Part shown: piece after piece, positions 37,568 through 45,428 of the stretch | Position numbering within the stretch: the stretch's first letter is position 1 | Layout: each line of letters starts with the position of its first letter | DNA from: Dickeya chrysanthemi NCPPB 402 | GTDB taxonomy: Bacteria; Pseudomonadota; Gammaproteobacteria; Enterobacterales; Enterobacteriaceae | DNA length: 64,000 nucleotides | Direction of reading: 5' to 3' | Assembly (NCBI RefSeq): GCF_000406105.1 | Contig: NZ_CM001974.1 | Location: forward strand, 406,186-470,185 | Notes under the pieces: generated by a model | The model's database searches: none | What the model was told of the DNA's origin: nothing | Seen by the model: the letters and a program-made list of their open reading frames with translations, nothing else | Translations under genes and position numbers: made by a program

Positions 37568-38270
37568 GCCCCCGTCTCACATGGTATTGTTTCATCATGC
37601 CGGTGGTAACGCCTCATCGATGCAGACGATAGCCCGGCGCTTTTCCTCTGCCTTTTCTACCATGCTGATGGAGATGCCGGGGCGTGGCCGACGCCGACAG
37701 GAAGCACTGATGTATGATGTGAGCGCCATCGTAGACGACTTTGCCGCGCGTATCCCTGAGCAGGGCCGGCTTATTCTGGTTGGGCATAGTCTGGGGGCTT
37801 ATATGGCCTATCTGCTGGCCGGGCATTGTCGACGTATAACACCAGAAAGAGACATCGTACTGGTGGTGATGTCTAACGATCCCATCCATTGCCGCAGACG
37901 CTTCCCGTGGCGGGAGTTGAACCCGGAGTCACAACAAGCGATCTGGCATTTTGCAACCCGACTGGGAGAGCTGCCTGATTGGTTAACGCAGGATGATGTA
38001 CTACGCCAACAGTTTATTCAGGTGCTGGCCGCCGATTTAGCTGTTGCCAATTCTATTCGTACCGAAGATACGGAGCCGCTGAACGGCGTGCCGGTATTAT
38101 TGCTCTATGGAGAAGATGACCCGTATCTGCCCGATGCTCCCGCCCGCTGGTGCGAATGTACCAGCGGTATATACCGAATGGAGAGCGTGCCGGGTGGGCA
38201 TTTTATTCAATCCGGGTCAGATGTCGGCGACATTATTTTCCGCTTTATTTCAGATGTCGACATGGAATAA
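37560..38270 (+). CDS. Type II thioesterase (GrsT-like)
   Basis: This 236-residue alpha/beta hydrolase has FHHAGGNASSM near the N-terminus (oxyanion region), the nucleophile motif GHSLG with Ser77, a probable Asp in LYGEDDPY and the catalytic His in GGHF. Such thioesterases in NRPS clusters hydrolyse aminoacyl groups from carrier proteins. With no condensation domain or downstream module present, it is the obvious candidate to release the free chlorinated amino acid, though a proofreading role is possible. The ATG at 37560 is chosen because longer in-frame versions lie inside the exporter gene. Confidence 0.9.
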   Translation: MNEPPSHMVLFHHAGGNASSMQTIARRFSSAFSTMLMEMPGRGRRRQEALMYDVSAIVDDFAARIPEQGRLILVGHSLGAYMAYLLAGHCRRITPERDIVLVVMSNDPIHCRRRFPWRELNPESQQAIWHFATRLGELPDWLTQDDVLRQQFIQVLAADLAVANSIRTEDTEPLNGVPVLLLYGEDDPYLPDAPARWCECTSGIYRMESVPGGHFIQSGSDVGDIIFRFISDVDME

Positions 38271-38300
38271 TAATGTATTAATGAATGGGTGTGCTATTGC

Positions 38301-38326
38301 ACAGCGGGGCTTCTGTGCCCCGTTTG
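38301..38326. terminator. Terminator between the operon and the convergent regulator
   Basis: A 6-bp GC stem (cggggc / gccccg, loop ttctgt) followed by TTT lies between the two convergent stops. Confidence 0.7.
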
Positions 38327-38327
38327 A

Positions 38328-38900
38328 TTAAACCTGAATGGAATTGGACATCACGACTGTCGCACTGACGGCATGGTCAGTACAGATATATGAGTGAAAG
38401 ATACTGCCAGAGAAACAATAAAAATCACCGGTCTTAAGTACGATGCTTTCGTCATCGGCAAGTTTAAGCGTGAGTGAACCAGAATGCACCAGAATATGCT
38501 CATGGGTTCCCGATGCGTGCGGAGGGCTATTGATAATAACGCCAGGATTCATTTGCAAATGCCATATTTCTGAAATATTACCCAAACCGATGCGAAATTT
38601 CATCTTTTGGGAATACTCTCCTTGCATAGGCGTATTTCTTTCCATGTAAGGATAGGTGCTGGTGTTAACTGCGAGTAAGTCGCTTAAAGGAACACGTAAA
38701 GCACCGGCAATGGCGTCTAAGGTATCGACACGTGGGTTTGAGTTACCCGATTCCAGTTTGGATAATGCGGCTTTCGACACGCCTGATAACCTGGAAAGAT
38801 CATTAAGCGAGATATTTCTGGTCATTCTTAATTGTTTGATTTTATTTCCAATATTAATGGATGTTGTCTCTGCTTCATGGTGGGGGTGGGAGGTGTTCAT
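38328..38900 (-). CDS. XRE-family HTH regulator with C-terminal cupin domain
   Basis: About 190 residues from the ATG at 38900; a TTG at 38927 would give 199 and neither has a strong ribosome-binding site. The N-terminal part holds an XRE helix-turn-helix (NISLNDLSRLSGVSKAALSKLE), and the C-terminal 80 residues form a cupin (ASGTHEHILVHSGSLTLKL) that probably binds a small ligand. Such HTH-cupin proteins usually control adjacent transport or amino-acid genes. It is divergent from the LysE-type exporter (about 150 bp) and convergent with the biosynthetic operon, so it may sense threonine or its chlorinated form (inference). Confidence 0.88.
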   Translation of the reverse strand: MNTSHPHHEAETTSINIGNKIKQLRMTRNISLNDLSRLSGVSKAALSKLESGNSNPRVDTLDAIAGALRVPLSDLLAVNTSTYPYMERNTPMQGEYSQKMKFRIGLGNISEIWHLQMNPGVIINSPPHASGTHEHILVHSGSLTLKLADDESIVLKTGDFYCFSGSIFHSYICTDHAVSATVVMSNSIQV

Positions 38901-39054
38901 CAACAAACCAAATACGTTATCAGACAAGGAACCCAGTTTAGCAGATCCCGATAAAAAGGTGACGGTTTTGTTGAGACGGCGAATTAGGTTGCGATGCCGA
39001 TCTCAGAATAATACTCGCTCAGCGGTGATGACGCTTCATTGAAGGAATATCAGT

Positions 39055-39654
39055 ATGAGTTATGAATACCTGAAAGTGATCTTGTATATCGCATTATTTT
39101 TGATTATACCCGGGCCGACTAACACATTACTTCTTTGTGCCAGTTATACCCAAGGAGTTATTAAAAGCGCCAGACTTGTTCTATCCGAGTGGGCCGGATA
39201 CTTATTGGCGGTAACAGCATGGGGGTTATTATTTACCTATCTGGTACGGTACGGCGGTTTAATGCTGGGTGTGATTAAACTGCTTTCGGCTTTTTATGTC
39301 ATTTATCTGGCGGTGAAAGTCTGGCGGTTCTCATTTCATCAAATAAATGGAACTATAACATCGGGTACGGTGTTTATCACGACATTGCTCAATCCTAAGG
39401 CATTTTTATTTGCCGACTCTATTATTCCACCCTCTGCCTTCATTTATCAGGCGAGCTATATTCACGCGATGGTGAGCTTGTTATTAGCCTTATTCCCTGT
39501 TTCTTTTATATGGCTCTATTTCGGCACGCTGATGCGTCTTAGCAATACATCACAGCGTAGGGTAAAACCGATGCTGTTCTACCGCGGTGCGTCGCTCATC
39601 ATCTCGCTTTTTGCCGCGTCGATGTTTTATCAATCGGCGTCAATGATATTGTAA
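39055..39654 (+). CDS. LysE/RhtB-family amino-acid exporter
   Basis: This 199-residue membrane protein has about six hydrophobic helices and the family signature near the N-terminus (IPGPTNTLLL). E. coli RhtB and RhtC of this family export homoserine and threonine. It is divergent from the HTH-cupin regulator, the usual layout of an inducible exporter, and a second candidate pump for a threonine analogue besides the EamA protein. The ATG has AAGGAA upstream. Confidence 0.9.
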   Translation: MSYEYLKVILYIALFLIIPGPTNTLLLCASYTQGVIKSARLVLSEWAGYLLAVTAWGLLFTYLVRYGGLMLGVIKLLSAFYVIYLAVKVWRFSFHQINGTITSGTVFITTLLNPKAFLFADSIIPPSAFIYQASYIHAMVSLLLALFPVSFIWLYFGTLMRLSNTSQRRVKPMLFYRGASLIISLFAASMFYQSASMIL

Positions 39655-39958
39655 TGAAACATGCGAGTTGTCTGAACGCGGCACGGGAACCGTTATTGCC
39701 GTGCCAGCCCGTCACTGTGTCATCTTCAATCACTTGCCGGTTGATGTGCCATCATTGGGCGTTGTTGTCACTGAGCGCTGTTATCACTGACCATGACCAC
39801 AAATTCCGCAATCGGGTACTGGACTTACATCGCCTTTCCGCCGTTGCTGGTCTACTATAATTGCAAAAATAAGCATAGTTAATCGGTGGAAATTCAGATG
39901 GTTGGTCTTTATACCTTCTGATTTTGCACACACCTTCGCGCAATCAAGGCAGGTTAGT
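39655..39958. other. Gene-free region between the exporter and the adaptor operon
   Basis: I see no supported gene. An inverted repeat ggcacgg / ccgtgcc (39680-39686 and 39699-39705) may be a terminator lacking a T-run. The right end should hold the promoter of the next operon. Confidence 0.5.
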
Positions 39959-40762
39959 GTGAACAATTTCAATCACTCCGTTTTCTGTCGGGCTCTGGGG
40001 CTGCTGACGTTTTGCGTCTGGGTTTATCACGCACAGGCGCAGGCTGACGACCCGTTATTGATTAATCCGACTCATCCTGGTCAGTTGACGGCATCGTCGG
40101 ACAATCAGGCGCGTGGGATATTGGTAGCGGTGGAGCAGGCGACGATTTCCAGTGATCTGGCCGGGCGTATCGTAGAAATGCCGTTCCGGGAAGGGGAGTC
40201 GTTCAAAAAAGGTGACCTGTTGGCGCGTTTTGACTGCAGCATCTATCAGGCGCAGTTAGCGGCTTCGCAGGCGGCGATGCGGGCAGCGCAGGCGGAGCTG
40301 GATCAGAATCAGCAACTGGCGCAGTTGAAATCGGTGGGTAAGCATGCCGTGTCTTTGTCTGCCGCGCGTCTGGCGCAGGCACAGGCGGAAAGCCAGGTCT
40401 ATCAGATTCAGGTTAACCGTTGCCGTATTGCGGCGCCGTTTGACGGGCAGGTGGTCAGGCGGCGTGCACAAGCGTATGAAAGCGTAGCGCCAGGGGCGCC
40501 GGTGCTGGATATCGTCAACAATCGCCATCTGGAAATTAACCTACTGGTGCCATCCCGTTGGTTGACCATACTCAAGTCCGGTCTGGTCTTCACGTTTACG
40601 CCGGATGAAACCGGCACGCCGTTACAAGCCCGTGTTTCCCGTCTGGGGGCGCGTATCGACGAAAGCAGCCAGACCCTCGGTCTGACCGGTGTTATCGAAA
40701 CCAAAGACGCCGCGCTGATGGCCGGTATGAGCGGTACGGCCCATTTCCCGGAGAAACCGTGA
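39959..40762 (+). CDS. Periplasmic adaptor protein (HlyD/RND-adaptor type)
   Basis: From the GTG at 39959 (AAGGCAGG just upstream) this is a 267-residue secreted protein: a signal peptide with a hydrophobic core ending near HAQAQA, a biotinyl-lipoyl-like half (GRIVEMPFREGESFKKGDLLARFDC), a short Ala/Gln-rich hairpin, the second half (RCRIAAPFDGQVVRR) and a beta-barrel. A TTG start at 39902 would give 286 residues without a clean signal peptide. It should bridge an inner-membrane partner and an outer-membrane channel. It overlaps the next gene by 4 bp (GTGA). Confidence 0.85.
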   Translation: MNNFNHSVFCRALGLLTFCVWVYHAQAQADDPLLINPTHPGQLTASSDNQARGILVAVEQATISSDLAGRIVEMPFREGESFKKGDLLARFDCSIYQAQLAASQAAMRAAQAELDQNQQLAQLKSVGKHAVSLSAARLAQAQAESQVYQIQVNRCRIAAPFDGQVVRRRAQAYESVAPGAPVLDIVNNRHLEINLLVPSRWLTILKSGLVFTFTPDETGTPLQARVSRLGARIDESSQTLGLTGVIETKDAALMAGMSGTAHFPEKP

Positions 40763-42078
40763 GTACTACGCCCCCTGTTGCCGGCGAGCGTATCTTCGCC
40801 CGTTTTTTAGACATTGAGCGTCAGGCGCGTTCGGCAGATACCGCCGAAGCACTGGCGTATTGCATCGTCAACGACAGCCAGACGCTGTTCGGTTTCCGTC
40901 ATGCCGCCTTGGTGATTAATGGGACGGTACGGGCGGTGACCGGCGTCACCCAGCCGGCTCCCCATGCTCCTTTTGTGGCGTTTATCGAACGGGCCTGTGT
41001 GCAGTTGCAGCGTGCTCAACAGCATGAGCAGTGCGCGGTGGTGGATGCGGCATGGCTGGATCAACAAAGCCGCAATGACTGGCTAGCGTTATCGGCGCCT
41101 GAAGTGCTGTGGGCACCGTTGAAAGATAGGCAAGGACGTCTGTTCGGCGGCATCTGGTATGCCCGTGAACAGCCCTGGCAGCCCGCCGAGCAATTACTGG
41201 TGGAACAACTGGCGCATACGTTCAGCCATGCCTGGCTGGCGCTGGAGCCGCAACCGGTCTGGCGGCGCACGCGCCGACGCTGGAAACTGGCTGTCCCGCT
41301 GCTGGTGGTCGTTGGGTGCCTGTTTATTCCGGTGCGACAGTCGGTGCTGGCGCCGGCCGAGGTGATTCCGCTCAACGGGCGTGTAGTGGCGGCACCGTTG
41401 GACGGCGTGATTCAGGCGTTTGCCGTTCAGCCGAATCAGGGGGTACGCAAGGGAGACCTGCTGGTGCGTATCGACGATACCACGCTGAAAGCCCAGGCGG
41501 ATGTGGCTGAAAGGTCGTTGAACGTGGCGGAGGCGGAGTACCGCGCCAGCTCGCAACGTGCCTTTCAGGATGCCGATTCCAAGGCCAGGCTGGATTTTCT
41601 TGCCGCGCAGGTGGCGCAGAAGCGTGCCGAGCGCGATTATGCCAACGCTTTGCTGAGCCGTACCGAGATTCGGGCGGAGCGGGATGGCATTGCGGTGTTT
41701 GCCGATGCCGAACGCTGGACCGGAAAACCGGTCCGTACCGGCGAACGACTGATGGATCTGGCTGATCCGGCTTCCGTGTCGCTGCGTATCGAGCTGGATG
41801 TCGGCGATGCGATTCGGCTGGAGCCGGATGCGCCGATCACCTTGTTTCTTGATAGCGACCCGATAACGCCGCATGGCGCGCTGCTGGATCGTATTGCGTA
41901 TGAATCGGAACAAACCCCGGCGGGCAATCTGGCCTATCGGCTGGATGCCCGTTTTAACGGCGAACCGCCGCGCATCGGGCTGCGTGGTACGGCGAAAATC
42001 TCGGGTGAATACGTGCCGCTGGCGGTGTATCTGTTCCGACGGCCGCTCGCCGTGTTACGTCAGTCGGTTGGATTATGA
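40759..42078 (+). CDS. Membrane HlyD-type adaptor with N-terminal GAF-like domain
   Basis: The 439-residue protein has a cytoplasmic GAF-like domain (about residues 15-165; FGFRHAALVI, VLWAPLKDRQGRLFGGIWY), one transmembrane helix (about 176-195) and a periplasmic HlyD part (about 205-435) with lipoyl halves around an Ala-rich coiled coil. A GAF sensor on an adaptor is unusual and suggests cytoplasmic control of export (inference). It starts with GTG overlapping the preceding stop and itself overlaps the next gene by 4 bp, so all three are coupled. Confidence 0.85.
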   Translation: MSTTPPVAGERIFARFLDIERQARSADTAEALAYCIVNDSQTLFGFRHAALVINGTVRAVTGVTQPAPHAPFVAFIERACVQLQRAQQHEQCAVVDAAWLDQQSRNDWLALSAPEVLWAPLKDRQGRLFGGIWYAREQPWQPAEQLLVEQLAHTFSHAWLALEPQPVWRRTRRRWKLAVPLLVVVGCLFIPVRQSVLAPAEVIPLNGRVVAAPLDGVIQAFAVQPNQGVRKGDLLVRIDDTTLKAQADVAERSLNVAEAEYRASSQRAFQDADSKARLDFLAAQVAQKRAERDYANALLSRTEIRAERDGIAVFADAERWTGKPVRTGERLMDLADPASVSLRIELDVGDAIRLEPDAPITLFLDSDPITPHGALLDRIAYESEQTPAGNLAYRLDARFNGEPPRIGLRGTAKISGEYVPLAVYLFRRPLAVLRQSVGL

Positions 42079-44198
42079 CCAATGGCGGAACGGGGCATTT
42101 TTTGCCCGCACTGAGAACGGATCTGCAACTGGTGGAGTCGGCGACCGGCCTCGACGGTGCGCCGCAATGGTTGCTGGCCGACCCGGTTACCGGACGCTAT
42201 TTCACGCTGACGCCTTCGGCGATTCGCCTGTTACGCCACTGGTCGCTGCGTCATCCGCAATCGGTGCTGGAGGCGGCTAACCGTGAGCCGGGTCTGCCGT
42301 TGCAGGGCCGCGAGTTGGAGCAGTTATTGCGGTTTCTGCGCAATCACGATCTGATAGCCGCCAGCGACCCGGTGCAACGACAAGGGTATGCCATCAAGGC
42401 GGCGGCATTGCGTGTCAGCCTGTGGAAAACCCTGCTACACCAGTATCTGTTTTTTCGCATTCCGCTATGGCGACCGGACCCATTGCTCAACCGTTGCTGG
42501 CCCTGGCTGCAACGTTACGGCCTGCTATTCCTACGGCTGGCGTTACCGTTAATACTGCTGTTGGGGGGCTTTCTGGTGAGCCGTGACTGGGTGCGCTATA
42601 CCCACTCGTTTCCTCACCTGTTCAGCCTGCAAGGAATGGCGGCTTTCGGCATCGCACTGGTCTTCGCCAAATTTATCCACGAACTGGGGCATGCTTTTAT
42701 GGCTAAGCGTGCCGGTTGCCGGGTGCAGACCATGGGCGTGGCGTTTATCGTGCTGTTCCCGTTGTTTTATACCGATGTCAGCGATGCCTGGAAACTGAAG
42801 GATCAGCGCGCCCGGTTATTGGTAAGCGCCGGCGGTATTCTGGCGGAACTGATGCTGGCTTGCGTTGCGTTACTGGCCTGGGCGCTGTTGCCTGATGGCC
42901 CGGTGCGTACCGCCGCCTTCATGCTCTCCAGCGCCACCTGGATAACGACGCTGGTGGTTAACCTCAACCCTCTGATGCGTTTTGACGGGTACTTTTTACT
43001 GAGCGATTTCTGGCGGGTGGAAAACCTGCAGGAACGCGCGTATGCCCTGTGCCGATGGCGGCTGCGCGAGGTGTTGTTTGGTTATGGTCATCCGGCACCG
43101 CAGACCTGGTCGCCGCCGATGCGGCGCAAGCTGTTGATATGGGGTTATGCCTCATGGGTATGGCGCTTTTTTCTGTTTTTCGGTATTGCGCTGATGGTGT
43201 ATCACTTTTTCATTAAGGTGGTCGGCATTGTGCTGATGTCGGTGGAAATTGGCTGGTTCATCGCGTTGCCGATCGTTAAGGAGGCCCGTATCTGGTGGTC
43301 CATGCGTAAAATTGCTCATCCCGTCAGCCTGTTGCGTTCGGGGCTGATGTTGGCGGCGGTACTGGTGTTGCTGCTGTTTCCCTGGCGCGGCAGCATCCGT
43401 ATTCCCGCCGTACTGGAAGCGGAAAACGTCAGTGCGCTGTATGCGCCGATTCCTGCACAGGTAAAAGCGTTATACGTCGCCGACGGCCAGCAGGTGCAAG
43501 CCGGTGAGAAACTGCTGGAGCTGACATCGTCCGATTTGGACTACCGCATCAATATCGAACGTCAGCAGATTGCCGTTTTGCAACAGCAACGGCAGCGGGG
43601 AGCCGGGCGTCAGGAAACCGCCGGCGAAACCCAGGTACTTGACCGTCAACTGGCGGAATCGTTGGCTCGCTATCGGGGGCTGGATGCGCAACGCCAGCGG
43701 TTGTCTCTCACCGCGCCGCAAGCGGGGCAGGTGAGAGATATGGCGCGGGATATGACGGAAGGTCGCTGGCTGACCACCGACATGCCCTTGTTACGCGTTG
43801 TTGAGCAAGGCGCCGGGAAAGTGCAGGGGTATTTGCCCGAAGACTCCCTGACGCGCGCAAAAGCGGGCATGACGGGCGCTTTTATCGCCGATGATCCGGC
43901 TTATCCCCGTCTGGCGGTACAACTGAAAGACATTGCGCCCACCGGCACCGCCTGGTTACAGCAGGAAATGCTGGCGTCCGATCGCCACGGCCCGATCGCC
44001 GTGCGTCGCGACAGGGATCATAACCCTCAGCCCGTCCAGGCGCAGTACCGTGTGCGTTTCGCGGTTCAGCAGGGGCAGTTCCCGCCGCCGCAACAGCCGT
44101 TACGAGGCAGCGTGATGCTGGAAGGCGAAACGGAATCCATTCTTGGCGCGGTATGGCGTCGAATTGCCGCGCTCGGGATCCGGGAAAGCGGATTTTGA
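42075..44198 (+). CDS. M50-type (site-2 protease-like) membrane metalloprotease fused to a HlyD-like domain
   Basis: The 707-residue protein begins with a PqqD-like winged-helix segment (about residues 15-95), followed by a membrane domain with the zinc motif HELGH (His202, Glu203, His206) and the S2P motif NLNPLMRFDG (Asp304). More helices follow to about residue 450, then a periplasmic lipoyl/HlyD-like half (about 455-700; AEKLLELTSSDLDYRI). All catalytic residues are present, so it could be an active intramembrane protease. Relatives are annotated YydH-like or site-2 protease family efflux proteins; their function is not established to my knowledge. It may replace the missing ABC ATPase as inner-membrane partner (inference). 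Confidence 0.85.
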   Translation: MTNGGTGHFLPALRTDLQLVESATGLDGAPQWLLADPVTGRYFTLTPSAIRLLRHWSLRHPQSVLEAANREPGLPLQGRELEQLLRFLRNHDLIAASDPVQRQGYAIKAAALRVSLWKTLLHQYLFFRIPLWRPDPLLNRCWPWLQRYGLLFLRLALPLILLLGGFLVSRDWVRYTHSFPHLFSLQGMAAFGIALVFAKFIHELGHAFMAKRAGCRVQTMGVAFIVLFPLFYTDVSDAWKLKDQRARLLVSAGGILAELMLACVALLAWALLPDGPVRTAAFMLSSATWITTLVVNLNPLMRFDGYFLLSDFWRVENLQERAYALCRWRLREVLFGYGHPAPQTWSPPMRRKLLIWGYASWVWRFFLFFGIALMVYHFFIKVVGIVLMSVEIGWFIALPIVKEARIWWSMRKIAHPVSLLRSGLMLAAVLVLLLFPWRGSIRIPAVLEAENVSALYAPIPAQVKALYVADGQQVQAGEKLLELTSSDLDYRINIERQQIAVLQQQRQRGAGRQETAGETQVLDRQLAESLARYRGLDAQRQRLSLTAPQAGQVRDMARDMTEGRWLTTDMPLLRVVEQGAGKVQGYLPEDSLTRAKAGMTGAFIADDPAYPRLAVQLKDIAPTGTAWLQQEMLASDRHGPIAVRRDRDHNPQPVQAQYRVRFAVQQGQFPPPQQPLRGSVMLEGETESILGAVWRRIAALGIRESGF

Positions 44199-44357
44199 TG
44201 TGGCTAATGCGATTTTTTAATGACGATAAAACGCGTCATATAATTAATTTTACTGAATTGTTGTTTGTGTGATGGTTCGGGAAATAATTTTATTCAGCCG
44301 GCGGACAATCTCTCCTGCTTCAACTATGTTTTTATTGTGATTGATAAAATATATTTT

Positions 44358-44372
44358 GTTTCAATTTGAAAC
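44358..44372. promoter_or_regulatory. 15-bp palindrome upstream of the collar gene
   Basis: GTTTCAA-t-TTGAAAC is a perfect inverted repeat in a 277-bp AT-rich gene-free gap, 103 bp before the collar gene start. It may be an operator. The rest of the gap (44199-44475) shows nothing I can name. Confidence 0.5.
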
Positions 44373-44475
44373 TATTTCATATTCTATGTATTTCTCCAGT
44401 ATTTTTGGGGTCATACCAATAATCATCCAATAAATCGCATAGATAACACTTTTACGATGGTGAGGAGAGATATCC

Positions 44476-45294
44476 ATGATGCATGCTAAGAAGGTTTTTA
44501 CCCAAACAGCGATAACTGTAGCCATGGTTGGAGGTATTTTATGGCCTCAGATTGCTTCAGCCTGTGGTTCGGAAGAATACATTGGCTCTGTCTGTTATAC
44601 CGCAGCGCAATTTTGTCCTTCCGGTTTTGTTCCGGCGGATGGACGTGCACTGACTATTCAGCAAAATAGCGCGCTTTATTCCTTATTAAGCACCACCTAC
44701 GGTGGTGATGGCAAAACAACGTTTAACGTGCCTGACTTACGTGGCCGTTTTCCTCTTGGTCAAGGTTCTGGTAGCGCCGACTCCAATAATATAGGGGCAA
44801 AAGCCGGTAAGGCCTCCGTGACATTATCGAACAACCAGATTGCGCCGCATATCCATCCAGCCACCTTTACACCCGGTGGGTCGTCAGTTGATGTTACGGT
44901 TCCGGCACAGCCGAGCACCTTAAGTGTGGCAGCCTCACTACCGCTTGTCACGACCGCCAGCGGTACGGCGACGACAACCCCCGTACCGACAGGAACCAGT
45001 AACTATCTTGGTGCCCTGACGGCCAAAGCGATTAATGGCTTATCAAGTTATAACGTCAGTTTTACCGGATTGTTCTCACAGACGAAACCGAGTCCGGTAA
45101 CGGCATCAGCCCCTGTCGACACCACCGTGTCGGGTTCGGCGGGAACCGCTGCTTTCACGTTTAAAGTGCCGACCGGCGGGTCTGTTAGCGTGCAGCCTAA
45201 TCTTCCTGCGGCAGCGCCTGTGGATATTCGGCCGCAGTCACTGACCTTGTTGCCGTGTATTGCTGTATTGGGGCTCTATCCACCAAGAGATTGA
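44476..45294 (+). CDS. Secreted phage-tail-collar (microcystin-dependent-protein-like) protein
   Basis: This 272-residue protein has a Sec signal peptide (about residues 1-29, ending IASA) followed by a tail-collar domain (about 34-100): GFVPADGRALTIQQNSALYSLL, then TFNVPDLRGRFPLGQG. The rest is Ser/Thr/Pro/Val-rich and repetitive. Collar domains come from phage tail fibres, but stand-alone exported versions occur with large adhesins. The ATG follows GAGGAGAG. Its position between the M50/adaptor genes and the adhesin suggests it is a cargo or a surface partner of the adhesin (inference). Confidence 0.85.
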   Translation: MMHAKKVFTQTAITVAMVGGILWPQIASACGSEEYIGSVCYTAAQFCPSGFVPADGRALTIQQNSALYSLLSTTYGGDGKTTFNVPDLRGRFPLGQGSGSADSNNIGAKAGKASVTLSNNQIAPHIHPATFTPGGSSVDVTVPAQPSTLSVAASLPLVTTASGTATTTPVPTGTSNYLGALTAKAINGLSSYNVSFTGLFSQTKPSPVTASAPVDTTVSGSAGTAAFTFKVPTGGSVSVQPNLPAAAPVDIRPQSLTLLPCIAVLGLYPPRD

Positions 45295-45428
45295 GTCTGA
45301 TGTATCTGGCAAGGTTGCCTGGCTTCCTTGCCGGATTATTCGAGCCGGTAAAGGTAAACGTGCGTATAAACCGGTTAATCAGGCTGAATGTATCTGTCGT
45401 TAATTACCGATAAACATCGGAGTTTTTT

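Noticed and set aside
44366..44378. KdgR-type box (gaaac..tttc) before the collar gene
   Set aside because: The spacing between gaaa and tttc is 3 bp, shorter than in the KdgR consensus as I know it.
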